Positions 26,160-33,927 of a DNA stretch of 64,000 bases are shown here, piece by piece. Location: positions 6,875 to 70,874 of the forward strand of contig JBMORL010000100.1 of assembly GCA_049322335.1 (NCBI GenBank). The letters are read 5' to 3'. How positions within the stretch are numbered: position 1 is the stretch's first letter; each line of letters begins with the position of its first letter. The translations under genes were made by a program, and so were the position numbers. The DNA is from JBMORL01 sp049322335 (GTDB lineage: Bacteria > Bacteroidota > Bacteroidia > Flavobacteriales_D > UBA2798). A model generated the notes under the pieces. That model was not told the origin of the DNA and did not search any database. It was given only the letters and a program-made list of their open reading frames with translations.

Positions 26160-27200
26160 TTAATCTTTTAATAACTCTTTTAATTTCTTTTCTTCCTTAG
26201 CATCCAGCTTCAATCCCTTTTCCTTTCTTCCTATTACAGAAAAATGCAGGTAGCGGTTGGGATGTTCTTTCACATTTTCAATCAGCCTGACGAGTTGCTG
26301 ATTGGTGGCATGCACTTCGTTATACAAACTATCTGTCATTACCAGTTTTCCAAACGAACCTTCTCCGTTATTGATCTTTTCCATTATGTTTGAAAATTTT
26401 TCGAGATTTTCTTTTACTTTATTGATAGTGGCTGTAATATCAGCACCGGCAATAGAATCGGAGATAGCGGCCATATTATCTATCGTTTTATCAATAGACG
26501 AATTATTTTTCTGGATATTGGCAGCCACGTTATCGATTTTACTCAGGATAGAAGAAACTTTTCCCCGTTCAGTTTCCACCATCTCATCAATTTTAGCGGT
26601 AATGCTCTGCAGGTTATTGAGTGATTTTTTAATGGTCTGAATACTTAATGCAAGATCTTCCTTATTATCTCCCAAAACCGAAGAAACCACTGTTACCATT
26701 GTATCAAGTGATGCGAGTAACTCTTCTGCTTTCTTTTTTATAGGCGCAATCTGGGCATCTACTTTTTCGGTAAGCGATTGCTGGCCTTCACCAAAAAGTG
26801 TATCTCCTTTTTCGATATCCGGCCCCGGCATGGGAACTATTTCCATAGCACGGTTTAAGAAATCGGAACTGATAAGTCGCGCGATGCTGTTTTTTGAGAA
26901 CTGAAAGTCATCATTATCGATTACAAACGTCACAAAATGTTTATACACCAACGCTGGTTTTCCGGTAGAATCTTTCACTTCTACCTCAATCAGGTTCATT
27001 TCTGTTATCTGTCCAACTTTTAATCCATTATACAAAACAGGGCTTGCGGGAGTAATTCCATCCACACGGTCGTATATGGCGTGATATTCTCGCTGATTCA
27101 TAAACAGGTCAATCCCTTTCAGGTAATTAATACCATAGATGAGAAAGGCTATCGAAACGATAACCACCAACCCGACTCTAATTTCTTTTGATCCTTTCAA
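26160..27200 (-). CDS. MCE/MlaD family lipid-transport protein
   Basis: A 346-residue protein with one N-terminal membrane helix (about 8-27) and an MCE domain (about 35-120; RVDGITPASPVLYNGLKVGQ). A long coiled-coil tail ends in a basic segment. MlaD-type proteins form hexameric rings that carry phospholipids between membranes. No MlaE/MlaF partners are in the window. It lies 18 bases downstream of the amidase and 1 base upstream of the Fe-S membrane subunit. Confidence 0.9.
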   Translation of the reverse strand: MKGSKEIRVGLVVIVSIAFLIYGINYLKGIDLFMNQREYHAIYDRVDGITPASPVLYNGLKVGQITEMNLIEVEVKDSTGKPALVYKHFVTFVIDNDDFQFSKNSIARLISSDFLNRAMEIVPMPGPDIEKGDTLFGEGQQSLTEKVDAQIAPIKKKAEELLASLDTMVTVVSSVLGDNKEDLALSIQTIKKSLNNLQSITAKIDEMVETERGKVSSILSKIDNVAANIQKNNSSIDKTIDNMAAISDSIAGADITATINKVKENLEKFSNIMEKINNGEGSFGKLVMTDSLYNEVHATNQQLVRLIENVKEHPNRYLHFSVIGRKEKGLKLDAKEEKKLKELLKD

Positions 27201-27218
27201 TGAAATCTGTATTCCGCT

Positions 27219-28370
27219 TTAGTCGATTCGTTTCCCGTTTTGGAATTTAATGATAAAGGCGTTTTTATATCCTTTATCCCGGGCTTCCGACATCAGCTTT
27301 TTTGCTTCGTCAAAATTATTACTTTTTCCGTAAGTGTACTTATAAATATTATTATGCTGGTAAACTTCAACAGCAGTAAGGCCTTTAAAATTTTCAGCAG
27401 TTATTTCCAGCGGGTCGGATGAAGTGGCAATCTGCACTTTATACACTATTTTTCCGTCATCGGCTATTGCGGGTTCCTCTTTTTTCAACACTGTATCTTT
27501 CACCACCGGGTTTTCGTCTGTATTGATTTTTACTCCGTTTTTGGTATCAATTTCATTTTTGTAATCAACAAAGGCTTTAAAAATAGACGCAGCAATATCT
27601 TCCTGGCTTTGTTTGTCATTTAACGTTTTTTCTTCTTCGGTGTTGGTAAGAAACCCCGTTTCTATCAGCACACTGGGCATATTTACCTGGTGAAGCACAA
27701 GAAACCCGGCCTGTTTCACTCCCCGGTCGGTGATTTTCGGGGTATTTACCATATATGCCTGAATTTTTTCGGCAAAGCTCATGCTTTGTTTCATGTAAAT
27801 AGACTGGGTGTAATTTAAGATAATCCATGTGTCGGGGTCTTTGGGGTCAAATCCTTTGTATCGTGATTTATAATCGTCTTCCATCATAATAACATCGTTC
27901 TCACGTTGTGCCACTTTAAGCTGTGATTCGGAGCGGTGTAATCCCAAAACGTAAGTTTCTGTTCCTTTGGCATGCTCAGGCCCCGAATTGGCGTGAATAC
28001 AAATAAACAAGTCGGCTTTTGCACGATTGGCAATATGGGCGCGTTCGGCCAGGTCTACAAACTTATCTTCGGTGCGGGTATAAATGATCTTAATTTTGTC
28101 TCCGTATTTTTCCTTTACCATTTCGCCAAACTTCAGCGAAATAGCCAGTGCCACATCGGCCTCATGGGTTTTGGCAGGCCCTATACAGCCGGGGTCTTTT
28201 CCTCCATGGCCGGGGTCAATTACGATAGTTCGTATCCCCAGTGAATCATTTCCCGCCTTTAAAGGCTGTGAAAAAAAGTTAAAGCAAAGAAAAAAGGCAA
28301 GAAAAGCCGTGCAAAACCGTTGTGTTAACTGTGATGCGGAAACTATACGATTGATGTTCAGCGTTTTCAT
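27219..28370 (-). CDS. N-acetylmuramoyl-L-alanine amidase with SPOR-like tail
   Basis: A 383-residue cell-wall amidase (Amidase_3). After an N-terminal signal it has IVIDPGHGGKDPGCIG (zinc His), an internal zinc-site Glu in KTHEADVALAISLKF, ICIHANSG, and SVLIETGFLTNTEEE with the catalytic Glu. The C-terminal about 75 residues (VYKVQIATSSDPLEITAENF) resemble a SPOR domain, which binds denuded septal peptidoglycan. Divergent from lptD; both are envelope biogenesis genes. Confidence 0.92.
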   Translation of the reverse strand: MKTLNINRIVSASQLTQRFCTAFLAFFLCFNFFSQPLKAGNDSLGIRTIVIDPGHGGKDPGCIGPAKTHEADVALAISLKFGEMVKEKYGDKIKIIYTRTEDKFVDLAERAHIANRAKADLFICIHANSGPEHAKGTETYVLGLHRSESQLKVAQRENDVIMMEDDYKSRYKGFDPKDPDTWIILNYTQSIYMKQSMSFAEKIQAYMVNTPKITDRGVKQAGFLVLHQVNMPSVLIETGFLTNTEEEKTLNDKQSQEDIAASIFKAFVDYKNEIDTKNGVKINTDENPVVKDTVLKKEEPAIADDGKIVYKVQIATSSDPLEITAENFKGLTAVEVYQHNNIYKYTYGKSNNFDEAKKLMSEARDKGYKNAFIIKFQNGKRID

Positions 28371-28386
28371 AAACAGGTTAATTAAT

Positions 28387-28394
28387 TAGCTTTG
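28387..28394 (+). promoter_or_regulatory. Candidate -7 box for lptD
   Basis: TAGCTTTG, a full match to TAnnTTTG, between the divergent amidase and lptD genes. It overlaps an in-frame TTG at 28392, which argues against that codon as the lptD start. Confidence 0.45.
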
Positions 28395-28442
28395 TGCCAG
28401 TTAAAACACCAGGTTTACAAAATTAGTACCAACCCCTTGCAG

Positions 28443-30977
28443 GTGCCCCGGCTATTCATACTATTTATCCTCGTTGGCGTGTTGATAAACGTACAGGCGG
28501 CCACAATGGTTACAAGCCCGTTAGCCCGTAAATACACGCTTCCCGACACTTTAAAAACCGATACTTTAAAAAAAGACAATCCGCTTAAATCAGAGTTATT
28601 TTATAAGGCCAAAGATTCCATTCGTTTTGAACTGGAAAACCAGGTAGTGTTTTTGTTTGGCAGTGCCGAAGTGAATTATGATGGCACAAAACTAACAGCG
28701 GGATATATCGAATACAATTTCAGGGAAGGAACTGTTTTTGCCACTTCATTAAAAGACAGTGCCGGCCAGCCGGTGGGCAAACCCGAATTTGATGATGGTC
28801 AACAAACTTTAACCGCTTCTGAAATTCGCTACAACTTTGATACAAAAAAAGGATTGATAAAAGAAGTGCGTACCCAGCAGGGCGAAGGTTATATACATAT
28901 GGACATTTCCAAGCGACAGCCCAGTGAAGAAGTGCATCTTGCCGGGGGAAAATATACCACCTGTAATCTCGACCATCCGCATTATTATTTCAAACTGAGA
29001 AAAGCTATTGTGATACCTGATGATAAAATCGTTTCAGGGCCGGTAAACCTGGTGATTGCCGATATGCCTACTCCGTTAGCCCTTCCTTTTGGCTTTTTTC
29101 CGAATAAAAAACGAGAGTCGAAAGGCATCATTATTCCCCAATACGGAGAATCGCAGCAAATGGGATTTTACCTGCTGAATGGCGGTTATTATTTTCCTGT
29201 TGGAAAAAAACTGGATATGCAGTTGCTGGGCGATATCTATTCGCGGGGAAGCTGGGCTTTAAAAAATATAACGCGGTATATCAATCGTTATCATTACAGC
29301 GGATACCTGAATCTTTCGTTCAACGAAATGCGGAGAAGCGATCCTGAATTTCCCGATTTTTCTGTGACCCGGTCGTTTTTTGTGAGATGGGATCATAAAC
29401 AAGACATCAAAGCGCATCCTTACCGCAGGTTCAGCGCCAACGTAAATGCCGGAAGCACCAATAACTTCCAGAATAATTTCAATACCTATTCACAGGATTA
29501 TCTTTCCAACGTATTCCAGTCGAACATCAGTTTCTCGTATATGTTTCCCAATAAGCCGTTTAATTTATCGGTGAACCTGAAACATAACCAAAGCACGCAA
29601 ACCAAACTGGTGAACTTAACTCTTCCCGAACTGGCATTTAACGTTACGCGCTTTTATCCTTTCGGAAAATGGAAAACAAAAACCAACGCCATTGCCAAAG
29701 CCATCGGAAACATCGGGGTTTCCTATAATACGAATGCAAAATACGATATCAGTGTGCCCGATTCGCTCATTCAACTGGATAACCTGGATACGCTAACCCG
29801 TTTTTCCCGTTCAGGAATAAAACACAACGCCTCCACCACTACTTCCTTCAAATTATTCAACCAGAAATTCACCTTCAATCCCGCGTTCAATTTTTCGGAA
29901 CGATGGTACCTGCAAACATTAGGCAAATACTGGGATAATGATCTTCAAAAAACCATTACCGACACACTCAACGGTTTTAAGCGTGCGCATGAATACAATC
30001 TCAGCGCCTCACTCACCACAAAGTTGTATGGAATGTACAGCTTTAAAGGAAAACGCAATACAAAACTGAGGCATGTGCTTACACCGGTAGTGAATTTTAC
30101 CTATCGTCCTGATTTCGGTTCGCAGGTTTACGGATATTTTGATAACAATTCCACGGTAGATTCCTATTCTCCCTTCGATTTGGGAGTTTATGGAAAACCA
30201 TCCGCCAATGAATCGGGACTGGTGTCGATGAGCCTGGTGAATAACCTGGAGATGAAAATGAAATCGAAAAAAGATACGGTAACCGGTTATAAAAAACTGG
30301 TGCTGATCGAAAACTTTACATTCAGTTCATCCTACGATCTGTTTAAAGATTCTCTTAACCTCAGCAATATTATTTTAAGCGGCCGCACCAAACTGCTGAA
30401 GAACCTGAGTTTGGTATATAATGGTGTGCTTGATCCCTATGTGTATGAAAACGGAAGTATAACTAACGCATTGGCCATTAGCGAAGGAAAAGGTCCCGGG
30501 AGAATTACTGTAAATGATTTCAACCTGCAGGGAAGCCTGAAAAGCAAAAAGAAAAAAGCCAGCGAAAAACCAGCCGGTGCCGATGAAGACGAACTGGAAG
30601 AAATAAACCGTAACAGCGAAAATTATGTCGACTTTAACCTTCCCTGGTCGCTTACACTTAATTACAAGCTGCGCACAACGAGAAGTTTTGTAAATGATAC
30701 CGACACCACTATCATCACACAGGCACTGGGCACTGCGGGCGACTTTTTATTAACCCCGAAATGGAAAATCGGGTTTCTCGCCAATTATGATTTTACCCAG
30801 GGAGAATTCAGTTATGTTGAACTAAATGTTTACCGCGATCTGCATTGCTGGGAAATGCGTTTTAACTGGATACCTTTTGGCAACCGGCAAAGCTATATGA
30901 TACAGATCAACATTAAATCTTCCCTGCTGCAAGACCTGAAACTAATGCGCAGAAGAAGCTGGGTGGATACAATTTGA
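28443..30977 (+). CDS. lptD: LPS-assembly protein LptD (OstA family)
   Basis: Outer-membrane barrel that inserts lipopolysaccharide. The N-terminal export signal (RLFILFILVGVLINVQA) precedes an OstA-type jelly-roll (about 55-200; NQVVFLFGSAEVNYDGTKLT and GEGYIHMDISKRQPSEEVHL). The C-terminal barrel of about 600 residues follows, with many aromatic-ended strands. Length near 845 fits Bacteroidota LptD. I use GTG 28443; TTG 28437 is possible, and TTG 28392 conflicts with the promoter box. Confidence 0.88.
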   Translation: MPRLFILFILVGVLINVQAATMVTSPLARKYTLPDTLKTDTLKKDNPLKSELFYKAKDSIRFELENQVVFLFGSAEVNYDGTKLTAGYIEYNFREGTVFATSLKDSAGQPVGKPEFDDGQQTLTASEIRYNFDTKKGLIKEVRTQQGEGYIHMDISKRQPSEEVHLAGGKYTTCNLDHPHYYFKLRKAIVIPDDKIVSGPVNLVIADMPTPLALPFGFFPNKKRESKGIIIPQYGESQQMGFYLLNGGYYFPVGKKLDMQLLGDIYSRGSWALKNITRYINRYHYSGYLNLSFNEMRRSDPEFPDFSVTRSFFVRWDHKQDIKAHPYRRFSANVNAGSTNNFQNNFNTYSQDYLSNVFQSNISFSYMFPNKPFNLSVNLKHNQSTQTKLVNLTLPELAFNVTRFYPFGKWKTKTNAIAKAIGNIGVSYNTNAKYDISVPDSLIQLDNLDTLTRFSRSGIKHNASTTTSFKLFNQKFTFNPAFNFSERWYLQTLGKYWDNDLQKTITDTLNGFKRAHEYNLSASLTTKLYGMYSFKGKRNTKLRHVLTPVVNFTYRPDFGSQVYGYFDNNSTVDSYSPFDLGVYGKPSANESGLVSMSLVNNLEMKMKSKKDTVTGYKKLVLIENFTFSSSYDLFKDSLNLSNIILSGRTKLLKNLSLVYNGVLDPYVYENGSITNALAISEGKGPGRITVNDFNLQGSLKSKKKKASEKPAGADEDELEEINRNSENYVDFNLPWSLTLNYKLRTTRSFVNDTDTTIITQALGTAGDFLLTPKWKIGFLANYDFTQGEFSYVELNVYRDLHCWEMRFNWIPFGNRQSYMIQINIKSSLLQDLKLMRRRSWVDTI

Positions 30978-31030
30978 GTCAGTGGGTCATTGGTCATTGA
31001 TCATTCGTCACTTTTCACTTTTCACTTTCA
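30976..31030. repeat. Family A word-repeat reaching into msrB
   Basis: GTCAGTGGGTCATTGGTCAT and ATTCGTCAC, then TTTTCACTTTTCACTTT. The last words extend past the msrB stop and encode its final residues on the minus strand (DESEK). Confidence 0.65.
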
Positions 31031-31455
31031 TCCACCGGTGGTTTTTCGCTGGCGGGCTCACTCTTTTCAAACTTTATCGACAGCGAATTCACGCAATACC
31101 GCAATCCCGATTCTGTTGGGCCGTCATTGAAAATATGTCCGAGGTGGCCTCCGCAGGAAGCGCAAACAATTTCGGTGCGGATCATTCCGTAACTGGTATC
31201 TTTTATTTTTTTGATTTTTTCACCGGCTCCAATCTCTCCGTCAAAACCTGGCCATCCGCAATGCGAATTGAATTTGGAAGAAGAATCAAACAATTCTTCC
31301 CCGCATCCCCGGCAGTGATATTTGCCACTTTCAAAATGCAGGTTATATTCCCCCGAAAAAGGCCGCTCTGTACCTTTTTGCCTTAGCACATGGTACGCTT
31401 CGGGGCCCAGTTCTGCGAGCCATTCTTTTTCTGTTTTTTCTACTTTTTTACCCAT
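31015..31455 (-). CDS. msrB: Peptide methionine (R)-S-oxide reductase MsrB
   Basis: Reduces methionine-R-sulfoxide in proteins. A 146-residue enzyme with the two zinc CxxC pairs (CRGCGEELF and CASCGGHLGH), SHCGWPGF, and the catalytic Cys in RYCVNSLSIKF. Length is typical. Its last five codons coincide with a TTTTCACTTT word repeat that continues into the intergenic gap, so the C-terminal tail was probably supplied by the repeat. Confidence 0.95.
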   Translation of the reverse strand: MGKKVEKTEKEWLAELGPEAYHVLRQKGTERPFSGEYNLHFESGKYHCRGCGEELFDSSSKFNSHCGWPGFDGEIGAGEKIKKIKDTSYGMIRTEIVCASCGGHLGHIFNDGPTESGLRYCVNSLSIKFEKSEPASEKPPVDESEK

Positions 31456-31524
31456 TTAATCAACAGGATTAGCCATTAAATAAAAACCTGAACCGTTCAA
31501 GCTGCTTTTCGTACATTAACTGCA

Positions 31525-32520
31525 ATGCTTACTTTTGCGCAAGTGGAAACGAAAGATAGGAAAAACAAGCGATTCAGGCATGAGTTGGTAACGTTTTACA
31601 CCCTTTTGCTGGTGCTGATCGTGCTATTGATCGCTTTTCCCCTTTTTATCATTATCTACAATCATATTCCCCCTATCTACCTTCCTTTTACCGATGACGT
31701 AAGAATAGACCATATCCTTACATTCCTGGTTGTTTTTGCGGTACTTTATTTCATAGCCCGTAAAATCAGGCATTTTCTTTACCTCGGATTCGGCACTTTT
31801 ATATTCACATTGGTCATTTTAAATTATACCGGCCGCTACTCTTTTCAGCAGCTTTATCACGACTATTCATCTTTCGTCTACAGTCTCAACAAAACAGCTA
31901 TCCGGTTCGAGTTTATTGACGATCCCAATGAAAAGCTCACCAGTTTTCCTCATGAAGCTGAATTTCGCGAAGCTATTGATTATACCCATGAAATTGTGCG
32001 TAATTATGCTGCTGAAATTGCTGTTGCCCATTTTGAGGAATACAGCAATGTGAATAACATGCGGCTTATCCAGTTTTTTTCCATTTTTAAAGAAATAAGG
32101 AAAAAATGGAGATATGTATACGACCCCATCGACCAGGATTATTTTTCAAAAGCCAGCGAAACCGTTAACCAGTTACGGTCAGACGGAAAATTTAAAGGTG
32201 ATTGTGATGATTACTGCATACTGATGTCATCCTGCATAAAAGCCGTGGGGGGAAGAGTAAAAATTGTGAAAACTATGGTAGAAACACCCCAGGGCCAGAT
32301 CGGGCATGTATATCCCGAAGTGCTGGTAGGAAATGTTAAAGACCTTGAAAACATCACTTATCTTATCAAACAGGTGCTCTTTGTGCAGGAAAACAACGAT
32401 AAATCCATCTATTATCACCTCGATAACGATAATCTTGTCTGGCTGAATTTCGATTACAACGACTATTATCCCGGGGGGAAATATCAAAGTAAACTGCGTA
32501 AAGCCGAGATGGAAGTATAA
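31525..32520 (+). CDS. Membrane protein with transglutaminase-like domain
   Basis: A 331-residue protein. Three membrane helices lie in the first about 105 residues, then a soluble domain with a transglutaminase-like Cys motif (FKGDCDDYCILMSSCIKAVG), a His motif (GQIGHVYPEVLV) and a downstream Asp (LNFDYNDYYPGG). These fit the Cys-His-Asp triad of the fold, so protease or ligase activity in the periplasm is possible. It is not linked to the DUF58/AAA genes often found with TgpA proteins. Confidence 0.75.
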   Translation: MLTFAQVETKDRKNKRFRHELVTFYTLLLVLIVLLIAFPLFIIIYNHIPPIYLPFTDDVRIDHILTFLVVFAVLYFIARKIRHFLYLGFGTFIFTLVILNYTGRYSFQQLYHDYSSFVYSLNKTAIRFEFIDDPNEKLTSFPHEAEFREAIDYTHEIVRNYAAEIAVAHFEEYSNVNNMRLIQFFSIFKEIRKKWRYVYDPIDQDYFSKASETVNQLRSDGKFKGDCDDYCILMSSCIKAVGGRVKIVKTMVETPQGQIGHVYPEVLVGNVKDLENITYLIKQVLFVQENNDKSIYYHLDNDNLVWLNFDYNDYYPGGKYQSKLRKAEMEV

Positions 32521-32594
32521 AATACCCGTAATTTTCATTTTTTTCAGTTCTTTGGTTGCCGGATATTTTATTATTTTGTGCCAAATAGCCGAAT

Positions 32595-32981
32595 ATGAAA
32601 AACACCGGTACCATCATTACCCTGCTTTTTGCTGCCGTAGTGATTCTGTCCATAGCCTGCCAAAAGGAAAAAGCCAATCCGCAGATAGAATGTCCCCGTG
32701 AATACAAATTCTCTGCGGATGTACTGCCGATTCTTACCACCAAGTGCCGTTTCCCCGGTTGCCATGGTGATGCTTCCAACAGCGGATTTACCATGAACAC
32801 ATATGCAGAATTCAAGTGGGCGGTAGAAAACAAAGGTGTTCTGGCGGCTATCAAACACGAGGGCCCGGTAAAAATGCCAAGGCTTTATTACAATCAACCG
32901 GCTCCCGATTCACTGAAACTGCATGATACACTTATACAAGCTATAGATTGCTGGGTGAGGCAAGGAATGCTTGATAATTAA
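32595..32981 (+). CDS. Cytochrome-c-like lipoprotein with CX4CH
   Basis: A 128-residue lipoprotein: lipobox VILSIAC, then FSADVLPILTTKCRFPGCHGDASNSG. The spaced Cys-x4-Cys-His is a variant of the haem-binding CxxCH found in many Bacteroidota small cytochrome-like domains that begin with ILxxKC. A conserved KMPR follows that could give an axial Met. It precedes the DUF5777 barrel gene by 29 bases. Confidence 0.75.
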   Translation: MKNTGTIITLLFAAVVILSIACQKEKANPQIECPREYKFSADVLPILTTKCRFPGCHGDASNSGFTMNTYAEFKWAVENKGVLAAIKHEGPVKMPRLYYNQPAPDSLKLHDTLIQAIDCWVRQGMLDN

Positions 32982-33010
32982 TAATAATACCGAAAAAAAC
33001 AAGACTGAAT

Positions 33011-33922
33011 ATGAAATGGATTACAACAACAATTTTCTCAGCTTTAGCTATGCTGACATTCGCAGGTGAGCCCGGGGAAAAGAAAAAACCGGCAGAAGAA
33101 GATGAAATGGTGGAAGCCAGCCCGGTGAAAACGTTTAATACTACGCGCACCGTTAATGCCCATTCGGTGGAGATGCTGGGTAAACGCGAACTGGATTTCC
33201 GTATCCTTCACCGTTTTGGCGATATGGCCACCTCGGGAGCCGGAAAAACACTTTTCGGAATTGATAATGCTGCTGATATCCGCATTTCGTTAGAATATGG
33301 CATCACCAAAAAACTTAATATCGGTATCGGGCGATCAAAAGGTGCAGGCCCGCAAACACAGTTGTTTGACGGTTATGTTAAATACAATATCCTCCGACAA
33401 ATGGACGATAACTCCGTTCCCCTGAGCCTGGCTATACTGGGAACCTCTTCTATTTCTACCATGACCGCCTCTACCGACTCCACCTCACCTGTTTCTTTTC
33501 ATGACGGTGAATGGACACAACGTTTGTCTTACTGTTCGCAATTACTCATCTCACGCAAATTCGGTGAGGCGTTTTCATTACAGGTTATGCCCACTTATGT
33601 TCACAGGAATTTTGTTGCTTATGAGGATAAAAACGGAATTTTTTCGGTGGGCGTGGCTGCCCGTTTGAAAGTGGGAAAAAGCATACACCTGCTGGCGGAA
33701 TATTTTCACCTGTTCCCCTCCAACCGCGTTGTGAACGGAACCACGTACTATAACCCTATTGGCCTTGGTGTAGAGTTTGTAACATTCGGACATGTTTTTC
33801 ATGTTACCATTACCAATTCTGCCGGAATCGGTGAAACGCAATTCATTCCACATACTTTTTCCGATCTCTCACAGGGGCAATTCCGGTTAGGTTTTACCAT
33901 TTCAAGGATTTTTAACCTGTAA
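33011..33922 (+). CDS. DUF5777 family outer-membrane beta-barrel protein
   Basis: A 303-residue exported protein. The signal peptide is followed by KKKPAEEDEM and the family-typical RELDFRILHRFGDMA and ADIRISLEYGITKKLNIGIG. Alternating strands continue to a C-terminal aromatic-rich end. DUF5777 members usually follow a cytochrome-like gene, as here. Function unknown. Confidence 0.82.
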   Translation: MKWITTTIFSALAMLTFAGEPGEKKKPAEEDEMVEASPVKTFNTTRTVNAHSVEMLGKRELDFRILHRFGDMATSGAGKTLFGIDNAADIRISLEYGITKKLNIGIGRSKGAGPQTQLFDGYVKYNILRQMDDNSVPLSLAILGTSSISTMTASTDSTSPVSFHDGEWTQRLSYCSQLLISRKFGEAFSLQVMPTYVHRNFVAYEDKNGIFSVGVAARLKVGKSIHLLAEYFHLFPSNRVVNGTTYYNPIGLGVEFVTFGHVFHVTITNSAGIGETQFIPHTFSDLSQGQFRLGFTISRIFNL

Positions 33923-33927
33923 GCTGC

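Noticed and set aside
28392..28442. TTG at 28392 as lptD start
   Set aside because: It overlaps a full TAnnTTTG promoter box, and the extra residues before the signal peptide look non-coding.
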